DNA from: Dichotomicrobium thermohalophilum
GTDB lineage: Bacteria; Pseudomonadota; Alphaproteobacteria; Rhizobiales; Rhodomicrobiaceae
Reading direction: 5' to 3'
NCBI RefSeq assembly: GCF_003550175.1
Contig: NZ_QXDF01000002.1
Location: 248,001-312,000 of the forward strand
Length of the DNA: 64,000 nucleotides
A program made the position numbers and the translations under genes. Under the pieces are notes generated by a model that was given only the letters and a program-made list of their open reading frames with translations, was not told the DNA's origin and made no database searches. This document shows positions 56,129 through 64,000 of this stretch, one piece after another (position 1 is the stretch's first letter; every line of letters begins with the position of its first letter).

Positions 56129-58891
56129 ATGAACATTGTCATTGTCGAGTCCGCCGCGAAGGCGAAAACCATCAACAAGTACCTTGGCCGGGACTACAAG
56201 GTGCTCGCGTCCTACGGGCATGTGAGCGATCTGCCGGCGAAGGACGGCTCCGTCGAGCCGGAGAAGGACTTCGAGATGCACTGGCGCGTGTCGCCGGACT
56301 CGACCAAGGTCATCCGCGAGATCGTCAACGAGGTGAAGAAAGCCGATCGACTGATCCTCGCCACCGACCCGGACCGCGAGGGCGAGGCGATCTCCTGGCA
56401 CCTGCTGCGCATCCTGGAGGAGAAGAAGGCGCTCAAGGGCGTGAAGGTTCAGCGCGTTGCGTTCAACGCGGTGACGAAGGATGCCGTGCGCCAGGCGCTG
56501 GAGCAGCCGCGCGACATCGATTCGCCGCTGGTGGAGGCCTATCTGGCGCGCCGCGCGCTCGATTATCTCGTGGGCTTCACGCTCTCACCAGTGCTCTGGC
56601 GGAAGCTGCCGGGCGCGCGTTCGGCAGGGCGGGTGCAGTCTGTCGCGCTGCGCCTTGTCTGCGACCGCGAGCTTGAGATCGAGTCCTTCAAGAGCCAGGA
56701 ATACTGGACCATCAATGCCAGGCTGGCGAATGCCACCGGTGAGGACTTCACGGCCAAGTTGCAGGCGCGCGACGGCAAGAAGCTTGGCAAGTTCGACATC
56801 CCGAATGAAGAGGCGGCCAAGGCGATTCGCGATGCGGTTACAGGCGGCAGCTTCAAGGTGCTCAGCATCGAGCGCAAGTCGACCAAACGCAATCCGGCCC
56901 CGCCCTTCACCACTTCGACGCTTCAGCAGGAAGCCTCGCGCAAGCTCCGCTACTCGCCGCGCCAGACCATGCAGATCGCACAGAAGCTGTATGAGGGCGT
57001 CGATCTCGGCGGCGAGACGGTCGGCCTAATCACCTACATGCGAACCGATGGCGTGCAGATCGCGCCCGAGGCGTTGTCGCAGTGCCGCGACGTGATCGGC
57101 GGCGATTTCGGCCGGAAATACCTCCCCGACAGCCCGCGCCACTACAAGACCAAAGCGAAGAACGCACAGGAGGCGCACGAAGCGGTCCGTCCGACCGATT
57201 ACCGGCGCGCGCCCGACGACATCAAGCGCTATCTCAAGGACGACGAATACAAGCTCTACAAGCTTATCTGGCAGCGCGCCGTCGCGAGCCAGATGGCAAG
57301 CGCCGAGGTCGATCGCACGACCGTCGATATCGACACGGACGGCAAGGACGGCACGCGCTACACCTTCCGCGCCACCGGGCAGGTCATCACCTTTGATGGT
57401 TTCCTGAAGCTCTACGAGGAAGGTCGCGACGACGCCGCGGACGAGGACAGCGCCCGCCTGCCGCCGCTCATGGAAAACGAGACGGTCAAGGCCAAGGCGA
57501 TCGAGCCGAGGCAGCACTTCACCGAGCCGCCCCCGCGCTTCACCGAGGCCACGCTCATCAAGAAGCTGGAAGAGCTCGGTATCGGGCGGCCGTCAACCTA
57601 CGCCAGCACCATGAACGTCCTGCGCGAGCGCGACTATGTGCGCCTGGAGAAGAACCGGCTGGTGCCGGAGGACCGCGGGCGGCTGGTCACGGCGTTTCTG
57701 GAGAGCTTCTTCCAGCGCTACGTGGAATATGACTTCACCGCCGATCTGGAGGAAAAACTCGACCGCATCTCCAACGGCGAGCTGTCGTGGAAGCAGGTCC
57801 TGCGCGACTTCTGGCGCGAGTTCATCGGCGCGGTCGACGAGATCAAGCACTTGCGCGTGTCCGAGGTGTTGGAGGCGCTTAACGAGATTCTCGGGCCGCA
57901 CATCTTCCCCGATCCGGGGGACGGTACCGACCCGCGCAAATGCCCGTCATGTGAAGATGGCAGGCTGAGCCTCAAGGTCGGCAAGTTCGGCGCCTTCATT
58001 GGCTGCTCGAACTACCCCGAATGCCGCTACACGCGCCAGCTCGGCCGACCCGGCGAAGACGGTGAGGAGGGGGCGACGCCGGACAAGATCGAGCTGGGCC
58101 ACGATCCGGAGACCGGCGAGCCGGTCACGCTCCGTAGCGGGCGCTTCGGCCCCTACGTCCAGCTCGGCGAGGCGCAGAACGGCGAAAAGCCCAAGCGCGC
58201 CTCGGTACCGAAGGGGATGGACCCCGCGGTGGTCACGCTCGATATGGCGCTGAAGCTGCTCTCGTTGCCGCGCGAGGTTGGCCCCCACCCTGAGACCGGC
58301 AAGCTGATCATGGCGGGGATCGGGCGCTACGGCCCGTTCGTGGAGCATGCGGGCAAGTATGCCAATCTCGAAAGCGCGGACGAGGTTTTCACGGTTGGCC
58401 TCAACCGGGCGGTCAGCCTTCTCGCCGAGGCCAAGACGCGTCGGCCGCGTGGCGGCACGGTGCTGAAGGATTTGGGCGAGCATCCGGAACTGGGTGGCCC
58501 GATCCAGGTTTGCGACGGGCGTTATGGTCCTTATGTAAAGCATGGCAAGATTAATGCGACGCTGCCCAAGGACACTGATCCCAGCGAGGTGAGTGTCGAG
58601 AAGGCGGTGGAGCTGATCGCCGCAAAGGCCGAGAAGAGCGGCAAGAAGCCCGCAAAGGCGAAGTCGGGCGGGAAAAGCGGGAGCAAGACGAAAACAGCCG
58701 CCAAAACCGCGAAAAAGCCCGCGACTAAGACGGAGTCCTCCGGCGATGACGCCGCGAGCAAGTCCAAGGGCAAGGCCGCCAAGAGCGCGAACGGCGCGCG
58801 GACGAAGCCCAAGTCCGCGTCCGCCAAGTCGGGTGGCAAGACGTCCAGCGGCAAGAAGGCCCGTGACAGTGCGCCGGACAGTGCCCGTTGA
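56129..58891 (+). CDS. topA: DNA topoisomerase I
   Basis: TopA relaxes negative supercoils. The 920-residue type IA enzyme has the Toprim domain (MNIVIVESAAKAKTINKYLG at the start, then ATDPDREGEAISW near 75). The active-site Tyr is in ITYMRTDGVQI near 302. One clear C-terminal zinc motif is seen (CPSCEDGRL with CSNYPEC near 609), followed by topo-C repeats of the SGRFGPYVQ type. The last 90 residues are a Lys/Ala/Ser-rich disordered tail. Confidence 0.97.
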   Translation: MNIVIVESAAKAKTINKYLGRDYKVLASYGHVSDLPAKDGSVEPEKDFEMHWRVSPDSTKVIREIVNEVKKADRLILATDPDREGEAISWHLLRILEEKKALKGVKVQRVAFNAVTKDAVRQALEQPRDIDSPLVEAYLARRALDYLVGFTLSPVLWRKLPGARSAGRVQSVALRLVCDRELEIESFKSQEYWTINARLANATGEDFTAKLQARDGKKLGKFDIPNEEAAKAIRDAVTGGSFKVLSIERKSTKRNPAPPFTTSTLQQEASRKLRYSPRQTMQIAQKLYEGVDLGGETVGLITYMRTDGVQIAPEALSQCRDVIGGDFGRKYLPDSPRHYKTKAKNAQEAHEAVRPTDYRRAPDDIKRYLKDDEYKLYKLIWQRAVASQMASAEVDRTTVDIDTDGKDGTRYTFRATGQVITFDGFLKLYEEGRDDAADEDSARLPPLMENETVKAKAIEPRQHFTEPPPRFTEATLIKKLEELGIGRPSTYASTMNVLRERDYVRLEKNRLVPEDRGRLVTAFLESFFQRYVEYDFTADLEEKLDRISNGELSWKQVLRDFWREFIGAVDEIKHLRVSEVLEALNEILGPHIFPDPGDGTDPRKCPSCEDGRLSLKVGKFGAFIGCSNYPECRYTRQLGRPGEDGEEGATPDKIELGHDPETGEPVTLRSGRFGPYVQLGEAQNGEKPKRASVPKGMDPAVVTLDMALKLLSLPREVGPHPETGKLIMAGIGRYGPFVEHAGKYANLESADEVFTVGLNRAVSLLAEAKTRRPRGGTVLKDLGEHPELGGPIQVCDGRYGPYVKHGKINATLPKDTDPSEVSVEKAVELIAAKAEKSGKKPAKAKSGGKSGSKTKTAAKTAKKPATKTESSGDDAASKSKGKAAKSANGARTKPKSASAKSGGKTSSGKKARDSAPDSAR

Positions 58892-58894
58892 TCG

Positions 58895-58913
58895 TGCCCG
58901 GCAGGCGCGGGCA
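58895..58913 (+). other. Short hairpin between topA and rnr
   Basis: TGCCCG and CGGGCA pair around a 7-base loop just after the topA stop. No T-run follows, so it is not a classical intrinsic terminator. It could stabilise the end of the topA message. Confidence 0.2.
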
Positions 58914-58972
58914 TACTGAAACATGAGATACGAGGATTGCCCGGCAGCGCCAAAAAGCCAGGCACGGACACC

Positions 58973-61324
58973 ATGACCAGCAAGACATCCTCCCGGCCTG
59001 GCGGCAAGCCCCGCGACGACGGCCGGGATCACCTGCCCAGCAAGCAGGACATCCTCACCTTCATTGAGGAATCGCCCGGCGAGGTGGGTAAGCGCGAGAT
59101 CGCCCGCGCCTTCCACATCAAGGGCTCGGATCGCATCGCGCTTAAACAGCTTTTGCGCGAGATGGCCGACGAGGGCCTTATCAAGGGCAAGCGAAAGCAC
59201 CTGCGCAAGCCGGGCGCGCTGCCCAATGTCACTGTCATTGAGATCACCGGCCGGGACAGCGACGGCGAGTTCGTGGCGCTGCCCGCCGCCTGGCCCGAGG
59301 ATGAAGGCCCGCCGCCGCGCATCCTCATCGCGCCGGACAGCAAGAGCCCCGGCGCGGCGGTCGGCGTCGGCGACCGCGTGCTCGCGCGGCTGGCGCCGGT
59401 CAACCCGGAAGAGGTCGAGGCGGAAGAGGGTGCTTACGCCTATATCGCCCGCCCGATCAAGCGCCTGAGCCGCGAGAAGATCCGCCAGCTTGGCGTTTTT
59501 CGTGAACGCGGCCCCGGGGGCATTATTACGCCGATCGACAAGAAGCAGCGCAAGGAATGGCGCGTCGAGCCGGGCCGCACCGGCGATGCGAATGATGGCG
59601 AACTGGTGCGCTTCGAGACCGTGCGGCACGGCCGTTTCGGCGAACTGGGCCGTGTCGTTGAGCGGCTCGGTCACCCGAAATCGCAGCGCGCGGTAAGTCT
59701 GATCGCCATCCACGCCTACGATCTGCCCTACGAGTTCCCGAACCCGGTCCTGAACGAGCTGGACGGGCTCCCCGAGCCGAACCTCGACGCTTACGAGGAC
59801 CTACGGCACCTTCCGCTGATCACCATCGACCCCGAAGATGCGCGCGACCATGACGATGCGGTCTGGGCCGCGCCGGACGACGATCCGGCGAACAGGGGCG
59901 GCTGGATCGTTGTCGTGGCGATCGCGGACGTCGCCTTCTACGTCCGGCCCGGCACGGCACTCGACCAGGAAGCCCTAAGGCGCGGCAACTCGGTCTATTT
60001 CCCGGATCGCGTGGTCCCGATGCTGCCGGAAAAGCTATCGAACGAGCTGTGTTCGCTGCGCCCGGACGAGGACCGGCTGTGCCTGGCGGTGCGCATGGTG
60101 TTCAATGCCGACGGCTCCAAGCGGAGCCACAAGTTCATGCGCGCGGCGATGCGTTCGCACGCCAAGCTCCACTATGCGCAGGCGCAGGCTGCCATCGACG
60201 GCCGCCCGGACGAGGTGACCGAGCCGCTGCTGGAGCCGGTGCTGAAGCCGCTGTTCGCAGCCTATGACGCGCTGGCCGAGGCGCGGGACCGGCGCGGTCC
60301 GCTCGAACTCGACATCCCCGAGCGCAAGATCAAGCTGGACGAGACCGGCGAGATCGCCGAGATCGTGATGCCCGAGCGGCTGACGGCGCACCGGCTGATC
60401 GAGGAATTCATGATCCAGGCGAATGTCGCCGCGGCCGAGTTTCTTGAGGAGCGGGACTCCCCGCTGCTCTATCGCGTCCACGACGTGCCGGCGCTCGACA
60501 AGCTGGAAGCCACCAACGAGTTCCTGCAATCTATCGGTTTCAAGCTGCCCAAATCCGGCGTGATGAAGCCGGAGCAGTTCAACCGGATCCTGGAGCGCGC
60601 CCGCGACAGCGAATATTCACTGCTGGTCAATGACGTCATCCTGCGCGCGCAGGCGCAAGCGGAGTACAGCGTCGGCAATTACGGGCATTTCGGCCTCAAC
60701 CTGCGTCGCTATGCGCATTTCACTTCCCCGATCCGCCGCTATGCCGACCTGATCGTTCACCGCTCGCTCATCCGCGCGCTGGGCGGCGGGCCGGGCGCCT
60801 TGACGGACGACGAAGTCGCGCATCTGGACAAGGTGGCCGAGGCGATCTCGAACGCTGAACGCCGCGCGATGGCGGCCGAGCGTGACACGATCGACCGGCT
60901 GGTCGCCTCCTATCTGGAGGACAAGGTCGGCGCGACCTTCCGCGCGCGCATTTCCGGCGTAACGCGGGCTGGGCTGTTCGTGCGGCTTTCGGACACAGGG
61001 GCGGACGGGTTCATTCCCATCTCGACAATCGGTAATGACCATTACATCTACATGGCCGACGCTCACGCGCTGGTCGGTCAGCAAACGGGCGAGACCTTCC
61101 GCCTTGGCGACAGCGTGGAGGTGCGGCTGGTGGAGGCGGTGCCGGATGCTGGCGCGCTTCGGTTCGAGCTGCTGAGCGAGGGCCGGCACAAGACCGAGGT
61201 GTTGGGCAAACAGCTTGCGGCTCGGACCGGCAAGCCAACACGGCGCACGGCCCCGACGCGGGACAAGAAGGCCGGGAAGAAGGCAAGCGCAAAGCGCAGT
61301 GCGAAGAAATCGGCGCGGCGTTAG
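58973..61324 (+). CDS. rnr: Ribonuclease R
   Basis: RNase R is a processive 3'-to-5' exoribonuclease for structured RNA. The 783-residue protein has an N-terminal winged helix (KREIARAFHIKGSDRIALKQ near 37-56) and cold-shock domains. The RNB core shows TIDPEDARDHDDAVW near 284, with the catalytic Asp residues, and an S1 domain near 660-730 (FRARISGVTRAGLFVRL). A basic Lys/Arg tail ends it. I chose ATG 58973; a TTG at 58937 has GAGG only one base away. Confidence 0.95.
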   Translation: MTSKTSSRPGGKPRDDGRDHLPSKQDILTFIEESPGEVGKREIARAFHIKGSDRIALKQLLREMADEGLIKGKRKHLRKPGALPNVTVIEITGRDSDGEFVALPAAWPEDEGPPPRILIAPDSKSPGAAVGVGDRVLARLAPVNPEEVEAEEGAYAYIARPIKRLSREKIRQLGVFRERGPGGIITPIDKKQRKEWRVEPGRTGDANDGELVRFETVRHGRFGELGRVVERLGHPKSQRAVSLIAIHAYDLPYEFPNPVLNELDGLPEPNLDAYEDLRHLPLITIDPEDARDHDDAVWAAPDDDPANRGGWIVVVAIADVAFYVRPGTALDQEALRRGNSVYFPDRVVPMLPEKLSNELCSLRPDEDRLCLAVRMVFNADGSKRSHKFMRAAMRSHAKLHYAQAQAAIDGRPDEVTEPLLEPVLKPLFAAYDALAEARDRRGPLELDIPERKIKLDETGEIAEIVMPERLTAHRLIEEFMIQANVAAAEFLEERDSPLLYRVHDVPALDKLEATNEFLQSIGFKLPKSGVMKPEQFNRILERARDSEYSLLVNDVILRAQAQAEYSVGNYGHFGLNLRRYAHFTSPIRRYADLIVHRSLIRALGGGPGALTDDEVAHLDKVAEAISNAERRAMAAERDTIDRLVASYLEDKVGATFRARISGVTRAGLFVRLSDTGADGFIPISTIGNDHYIYMADAHALVGQQTGETFRLGDSVEVRLVEAVPDAGALRFELLSEGRHKTEVLGKQLAARTGKPTRRTAPTRDKKAGKKASAKRSAKKSARR

Positions 61325-61352
61325 CGGGAGATGACGGGAGACGAGACGGAAG

Positions 61353-61784
61353 ATGGGTTTCAGCACGCAGACAGTTGAAGACTTGCCACCGCGCCCGGTG
61401 TGGCGGTCCCTGTGGCGCGGTGCCGGCCATAAATGCCCTGCCTGCGGGTATGGCGGGATGTTTTCGCGGTTTCTCAAGGTCCGCGATGCCTGCGCGTCGT
61501 GCGGCGAGGCGCTTTATCATCACCGCGCCGACGATGCGCCGCCCTATTTCACCATCTTCATCGTCGGGCACGTGATGATCCCGCCGCTCATGTGGCTGGA
61601 GACGGCCGTTCAGCCGGCGATATGGCTTCACTTGCTGCTCTGGCTGCCGCTGTCGGTGCTGCTGACGCTGTGGCTGCTGCCGATCGTGAAGGGCGCGATC
61701 GTCGGGTTGCAGTGGGCGAACTATATGCACGGCTTCGACCCGACAAGTGACGAACGTGAAGGCGACCCCCAGCTTGAGCCGTGA
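61353..61784 (+). CDS. DUF983 family membrane protein
   Basis: This 143-residue protein has an N-terminal zinc-ribbon-like pair (HKCPACGYGGMF near 27-38 and ACASCGEALYHH near 46-57), then two transmembrane helices (about 65-85 and 95-115). This is the DUF983 pattern, conserved after rnr in Rhizobiales. Function is unknown. Its stop overlaps the NUDIX gene start by 4 bases. Confidence 0.92.
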   Translation: MGFSTQTVEDLPPRPVWRSLWRGAGHKCPACGYGGMFSRFLKVRDACASCGEALYHHRADDAPPYFTIFIVGHVMIPPLMWLETAVQPAIWLHLLLWLPLSVLLTLWLLPIVKGAIVGLQWANYMHGFDPTSDEREGDPQLEP

Positions 61785-62509
61785 GACCGCGCCGCGCGCC
61801 GCGCCTGCGCGTGCCCGAGGGCATTGCGGGGGCGACAGGTGAATATCTCGCCCGCCCGCTCAGGGTGGGCACATGGCCGCAGCGTCCAGCGCGGGATGCC
61901 GCCAGCCTCGTGATCCTCGATGACAGTGATGGCGAGCCGCGGTTTTTGATGGGGCGTCGGGCGAGCGGGCATGTCTTCCTGCCGGGGGTGCTGGTGTTTC
62001 CTGGCGGGCGCGTTGAGCCGCAAGACTATCGCATCAGGCCCGGTTACGACTTTCCCGGCGCCGCGGTCGCAAAGCTCGCCGCGCGCAGCCGCACGCGCCA
62101 CCCCGCGGCCTTCGCGCGCGCGCTGGCGGCCGCGGCCCTGCGGGAGGCACGAGAGGAGGTCGGTTTCCTGTCGCCGGCCTGCCGGCCCGAACGCGGCGCG
62201 GACCTGCGCCAGCTCAGCTTCGTTCTGCGGGCGCTGACGCCGGCGAAACGACCGCGCCGTTTTGACACGCGCTTCTTCTGCCTGCGCTGCCGCGGGGCGG
62301 CGGCGATCCTGCGGCCAGGCGACGGTGAGCTTGAGGATGTAAGCTGGTATGCACTTGGTGCGCTGGCCAAGGAGGACCTGCATGTGGTATCGCGCGCGGT
62401 CATCGAGACGCTGATGGACCGTCTCAACACAGGGCGCCTTGACGATCCGCAAGCGCCGGTTCCGTTCCTGTTTGCACGCGGAAGCGGTTTTCAACGGGTG
62501 GTATTGTAG
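61781..62509 (+). CDS. NUDIX hydrolase (NUDT19/CoA-diphosphatase-like)
   Basis: This 242-residue protein has a NUDIX fold, but only the second half of the NUDIX box is canonical: REAREEVGFL near 126-135. The leading G-x5-E is replaced by an Ala/Arg-rich helix, as in NUDT19-like and larger acyl-CoA NUDIX enzymes. It has MGRRASGHVFLPGVLVFPGG near 50-69 upstream. The substrate is unknown. GTG 61781 overlaps the DUF983 stop, and rpmG follows. Confidence 0.88.
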   Translation: MRPRRAPRLRVPEGIAGATGEYLARPLRVGTWPQRPARDAASLVILDDSDGEPRFLMGRRASGHVFLPGVLVFPGGRVEPQDYRIRPGYDFPGAAVAKLAARSRTRHPAAFARALAAAALREAREEVGFLSPACRPERGADLRQLSFVLRALTPAKRPRRFDTRFFCLRCRGAAAILRPGDGELEDVSWYALGALAKEDLHVVSRAVIETLMDRLNTGRLDDPQAPVPFLFARGSGFQRVVL

Positions 62510-62590
62510 CCTGACACCCGTTCTTGACATCAGCGTCCCCCTCGGTAACTGTGTCGCCAAGATAGCAGAACCGTTTTCTGGAGCAGGTCA

Positions 62591-62758
62591 ATGGCCAAAC
62601 CGACAACACAAAAGATCAAGCTCGTGAGTTCGGCTGGAACCGGATATTTTTACGTGACGAAGAAGAACACGCGGAACCTGACGGAAAAGCTTGTTCTCAA
62701 GAAATACGATCCGGTCGCGCGCAAGCACGTCGAATTCAAGGAAGCCAAGCTGAAGTAA
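62591..62758 (+). CDS. rpmG: 50S ribosomal protein L33
   Basis: This 55-residue protein is L33 of the large subunit. It begins [20 protein letters not shown] and continues [20 protein letters not shown], then [14 protein letters not shown]. It lacks the CxxC pairs, so it is the zinc-free form common in alphaproteobacteria. AGCAGG lies 4-9 bases before ATG 62591. Location after rnr, DUF983 and NUDIX genes is the usual Rhizobiales order. Confidence 0.97.
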   Translation: MAKPTTQKIKLVSSAGTGYFYVTKKNTRNLTEKLVLKKYDPVARKHVEFKEAKLK

Positions 62759-62939
62759 TTCGGGTGACGTCTGGTCGGCGCGCAAGCGCCCCTCCCGCGA
62801 ACGCCTTGCCAGCCTTCGGAAAATCCAGGACAGGAGAGCCCGGTGGAGCGCGGCACGGGATGCCTGTGTCAATTTGAACGCTGCCGACGCCGCGAGCCAG
62901 CCCCACGACCACTCGGCAGCGGGGTACATCCAAGGAGTC

Positions 62940-63102
62940 GTGAGGGCTGGCCTTCAAGTCAAATCGACCAAAGAGGGCGTTGGTCATTTGACTTGTTGGC
63001 CGAGATGGTACCGGCGCTTGCGAGGAGGCCACTCAACCGCGCACCATCCGGCCTATCCCCCAAGCCAGGAGATGCGGCGAACCTGGCGAGCCGGGGGAAA
63101 CT
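62940..63102. ncRNA. Candidate structured RNA region between rpmG and divK
   Basis: The 658 bases between rpmG and divK contain no convincing gene but two strong hairpins. One (62955-62995) is a 16-bp stem with one bulge: CAAGTCAAAT and GACCAA pair with TTGGTC and ATTTGACTTG around an 8-base loop. The other (63056-63098) is nested: TCCCCC/GGGGGA outside GCCAGG/CCTGGC. Strand and ends are unknown. Past 63220 the region becomes AT-rich. Confidence 0.4.
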
Positions 63103-63288
63103 CTCAATTTCCACAACAGTAAGCGGGAAAAAGCGGCACTTTTCAAGAGTTCTTGATTCTGCCACGCCGTCAAGCCGGCATGTCCCCGCTTTCCTGTTGG
63201 ACAATCACCATTAGCGCATTGTCCGCCTGCGACCTAAATCGCAATCAAGCATAAACTCATAATTCACCAAAAAGCAATATTTACAATT

Positions 63289-63301
63289 GTTTACGGTAAA
63301 C
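63289..63301. promoter_or_regulatory. 13-bp palindrome in AT-rich region downstream of divK
   Basis: GTTTAC and GTAAAC flank one central G in a locally AT-rich stretch (63230-63300). It lies between the convergent rpmG and divK genes. It may be a regulator site for the candidate RNA, or chance. Confidence 0.2.
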
Positions 63302-63416
63302 GGTGCAGCTGCCGCAGGCTATGCACGCTTCAAGCGCTGTCCGCGCGTGAGTTTTCCCCAGGAAATATCACCACATCCGCCTTGTACGGAGCCGATTGCC
63401 GGAGCCTGCTGACCGC

Positions 63417-63932
63417 TTAGCCCTTGTTAATGAACTGCTCGATCGTCTCCAGGAACGCGCCTACCGCGATCGGCTTCGAGATATAGGCCTCGCAGCCACC
63501 CTCACGGATGCGCTGCTCGTCGCCCTTCATGGCGAAGGCCGTGACCGCGATGACCGGAATGTCCTTCAGCGCATCGTCTTCCTTCAGCCATTTTGTCACG
63601 TCCAGACCCGACACTTCGGGGAGCTGGATGTCCATCAGGATCAGGGCTGGCCGATGCTTGCGCGCCAGCGGCAAGGCATCCATGCCGTTGCGCGTCTGAA
63701 CGGTCTGATAGCCGTGTGCCTCCAGAAGATCGTTGAACAGCTTCATATTCAGTTCGTTGTCTTCAACGATCAGCACTGTCTTGCCGCTGGCACTCGACTG
63801 GCCGTTGCCATTCGGGGCCCCGGGGCCCGGCACTGTGGGCTCAACCGGCGGCGCGGACGCCGCACCCCTGGCGCTGTGGGGCTTGGCCGTTCTTTTTCTG
63901 CGGCGTGTCCTCGTATCTTCAAATTCCGGCAT
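63417..63932 (-). CDS. divK: DivK-type single-domain response regulator with N-terminal extension
   Basis: DivK is the cell-fate response regulator that controls CtrA through DivL, DivJ and PleC. The receiver domain (about 51-171) starts [20 protein letters not shown] with acidic residues E57 and D58. It has the phosphorylated Asp at D101 in [13 protein letters not shown] and the Lys in YISKPI near 151. Residues 1-50 are a basic then Pro/Gly-rich tail not found in classical DivK of about 125 residues. No in-frame ATG lies nearer the domain. pleD, its usual partner, is not seen. Confidence 0.88.
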   Translation of the reverse strand: MPEFEDTRTRRRKRTAKPHSARGAASAPPVEPTVPGPGAPNGNGQSSASGKTVLIVEDNELNMKLFNDLLEAHGYQTVQTRNGMDALPLARKHRPALILMDIQLPEVSGLDVTKWLKEDDALKDIPVIAVTAFAMKGDEQRIREGGCEAYISKPIAVGAFLETIEQFINKG

Positions 63933-64000
63933 AGCTTATCTTGCGGATGTTCTGTTTTCAGGACGCCCCTTCGGTTCCGCGCGCCGCACGCGCAGATCGT

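Noticed and set aside
62843-63214. Open plus-strand frame of 123 codons after rpmG
   Set aside because: Composition is not protein-like, it crosses both hairpins, and competing frames are equally open. I prefer a non-coding reading.

Overview
The window is a GC-rich stretch of an alphaproteobacterial chromosome, most likely from the order Hyphomicrobiales (Rhizobiales). This rests on the irr-fabA-fabB-fabI block, a CcrM-type methyltransferase behind a CtrA-like box, a DivK-type regulator, the timA-mltA-smr run, BcsS, and an F1 operon without F0 genes. A DddL-type DMSP lyase points to a marine or saline habitat. A NAD-dependent formate dehydrogenase of the fused-beta-subunit type, a formamidase-family enzyme, serine-glyoxylate aminotransferase and a glyoxylate/hydroxypyruvate reductase suggest C1 and glyoxylate metabolism. 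The organism is inferred, not proven.

Layout. 1-7.1 kb: the 3' part of priA, then atpHAGDC. 7.1-10.6 kb: smr, mltA and timA on the minus strand, then fxsA. 10.7-19.2 kb: AEC transporter, serine-glyoxylate aminotransferase, TauE/SafE permease, the formate dehydrogenase genes fdsB and fdsA, and a MoeB/ThiF protein. 19.2-23.3 kb: GNAT, fabI, fabB and fabA on the minus strand, divergent from irr. 23.3-28.5 kb: SDR, SH3 protein, hydroxyacid dehydrogenase, an orphan membrane protein, ccrM and a translationally coupled dddL. 28.6-40.4 kb: mostly metabolic and envelope genes (TPR-methyltransferase, leuD, two HExxH proteins, serC, a divergent alkaline phosphatase, a lipoprotein hydrolase, bcsS, formamidase, OPT transporter, histidine phosphatase). 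40.5-43.1 kb: rpsT, small membrane proteins, a scrap of P2-like prophage and an inverted-repeat element.

43.1-55.5 kb is the dcw cell-wall and division cluster (mraZ, rsmH, ftsL, ftsI, murE, mraY, murD, ftsW, murG, murC, murB). Most neighbouring genes overlap by 4 bases. murF is absent from its usual place, and ddl-ftsQ-ftsA-ftsZ do not follow murB. 55.6-64 kb carries a small unknown gene, topA, rnr, a DUF983 gene, a NUDIX gene, rpmG (55 codons), a gene-free 658-base stretch with two strong hairpins, and a DivK-like gene with an extra N-terminal tail.

Observations most worth following: the CtrA-ccrM-dddL arrangement; phased TGGG repeats inside a TTGACA promoter ahead of mraZ (probable MraZ boxes); the possible structured RNA between rpmG and divK; an alkaline phosphatase homologue whose metal-binding histidines appear replaced; and the altered dcw cluster. 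I saw no tRNA, rRNA, CRISPR array or complete insertion sequence.
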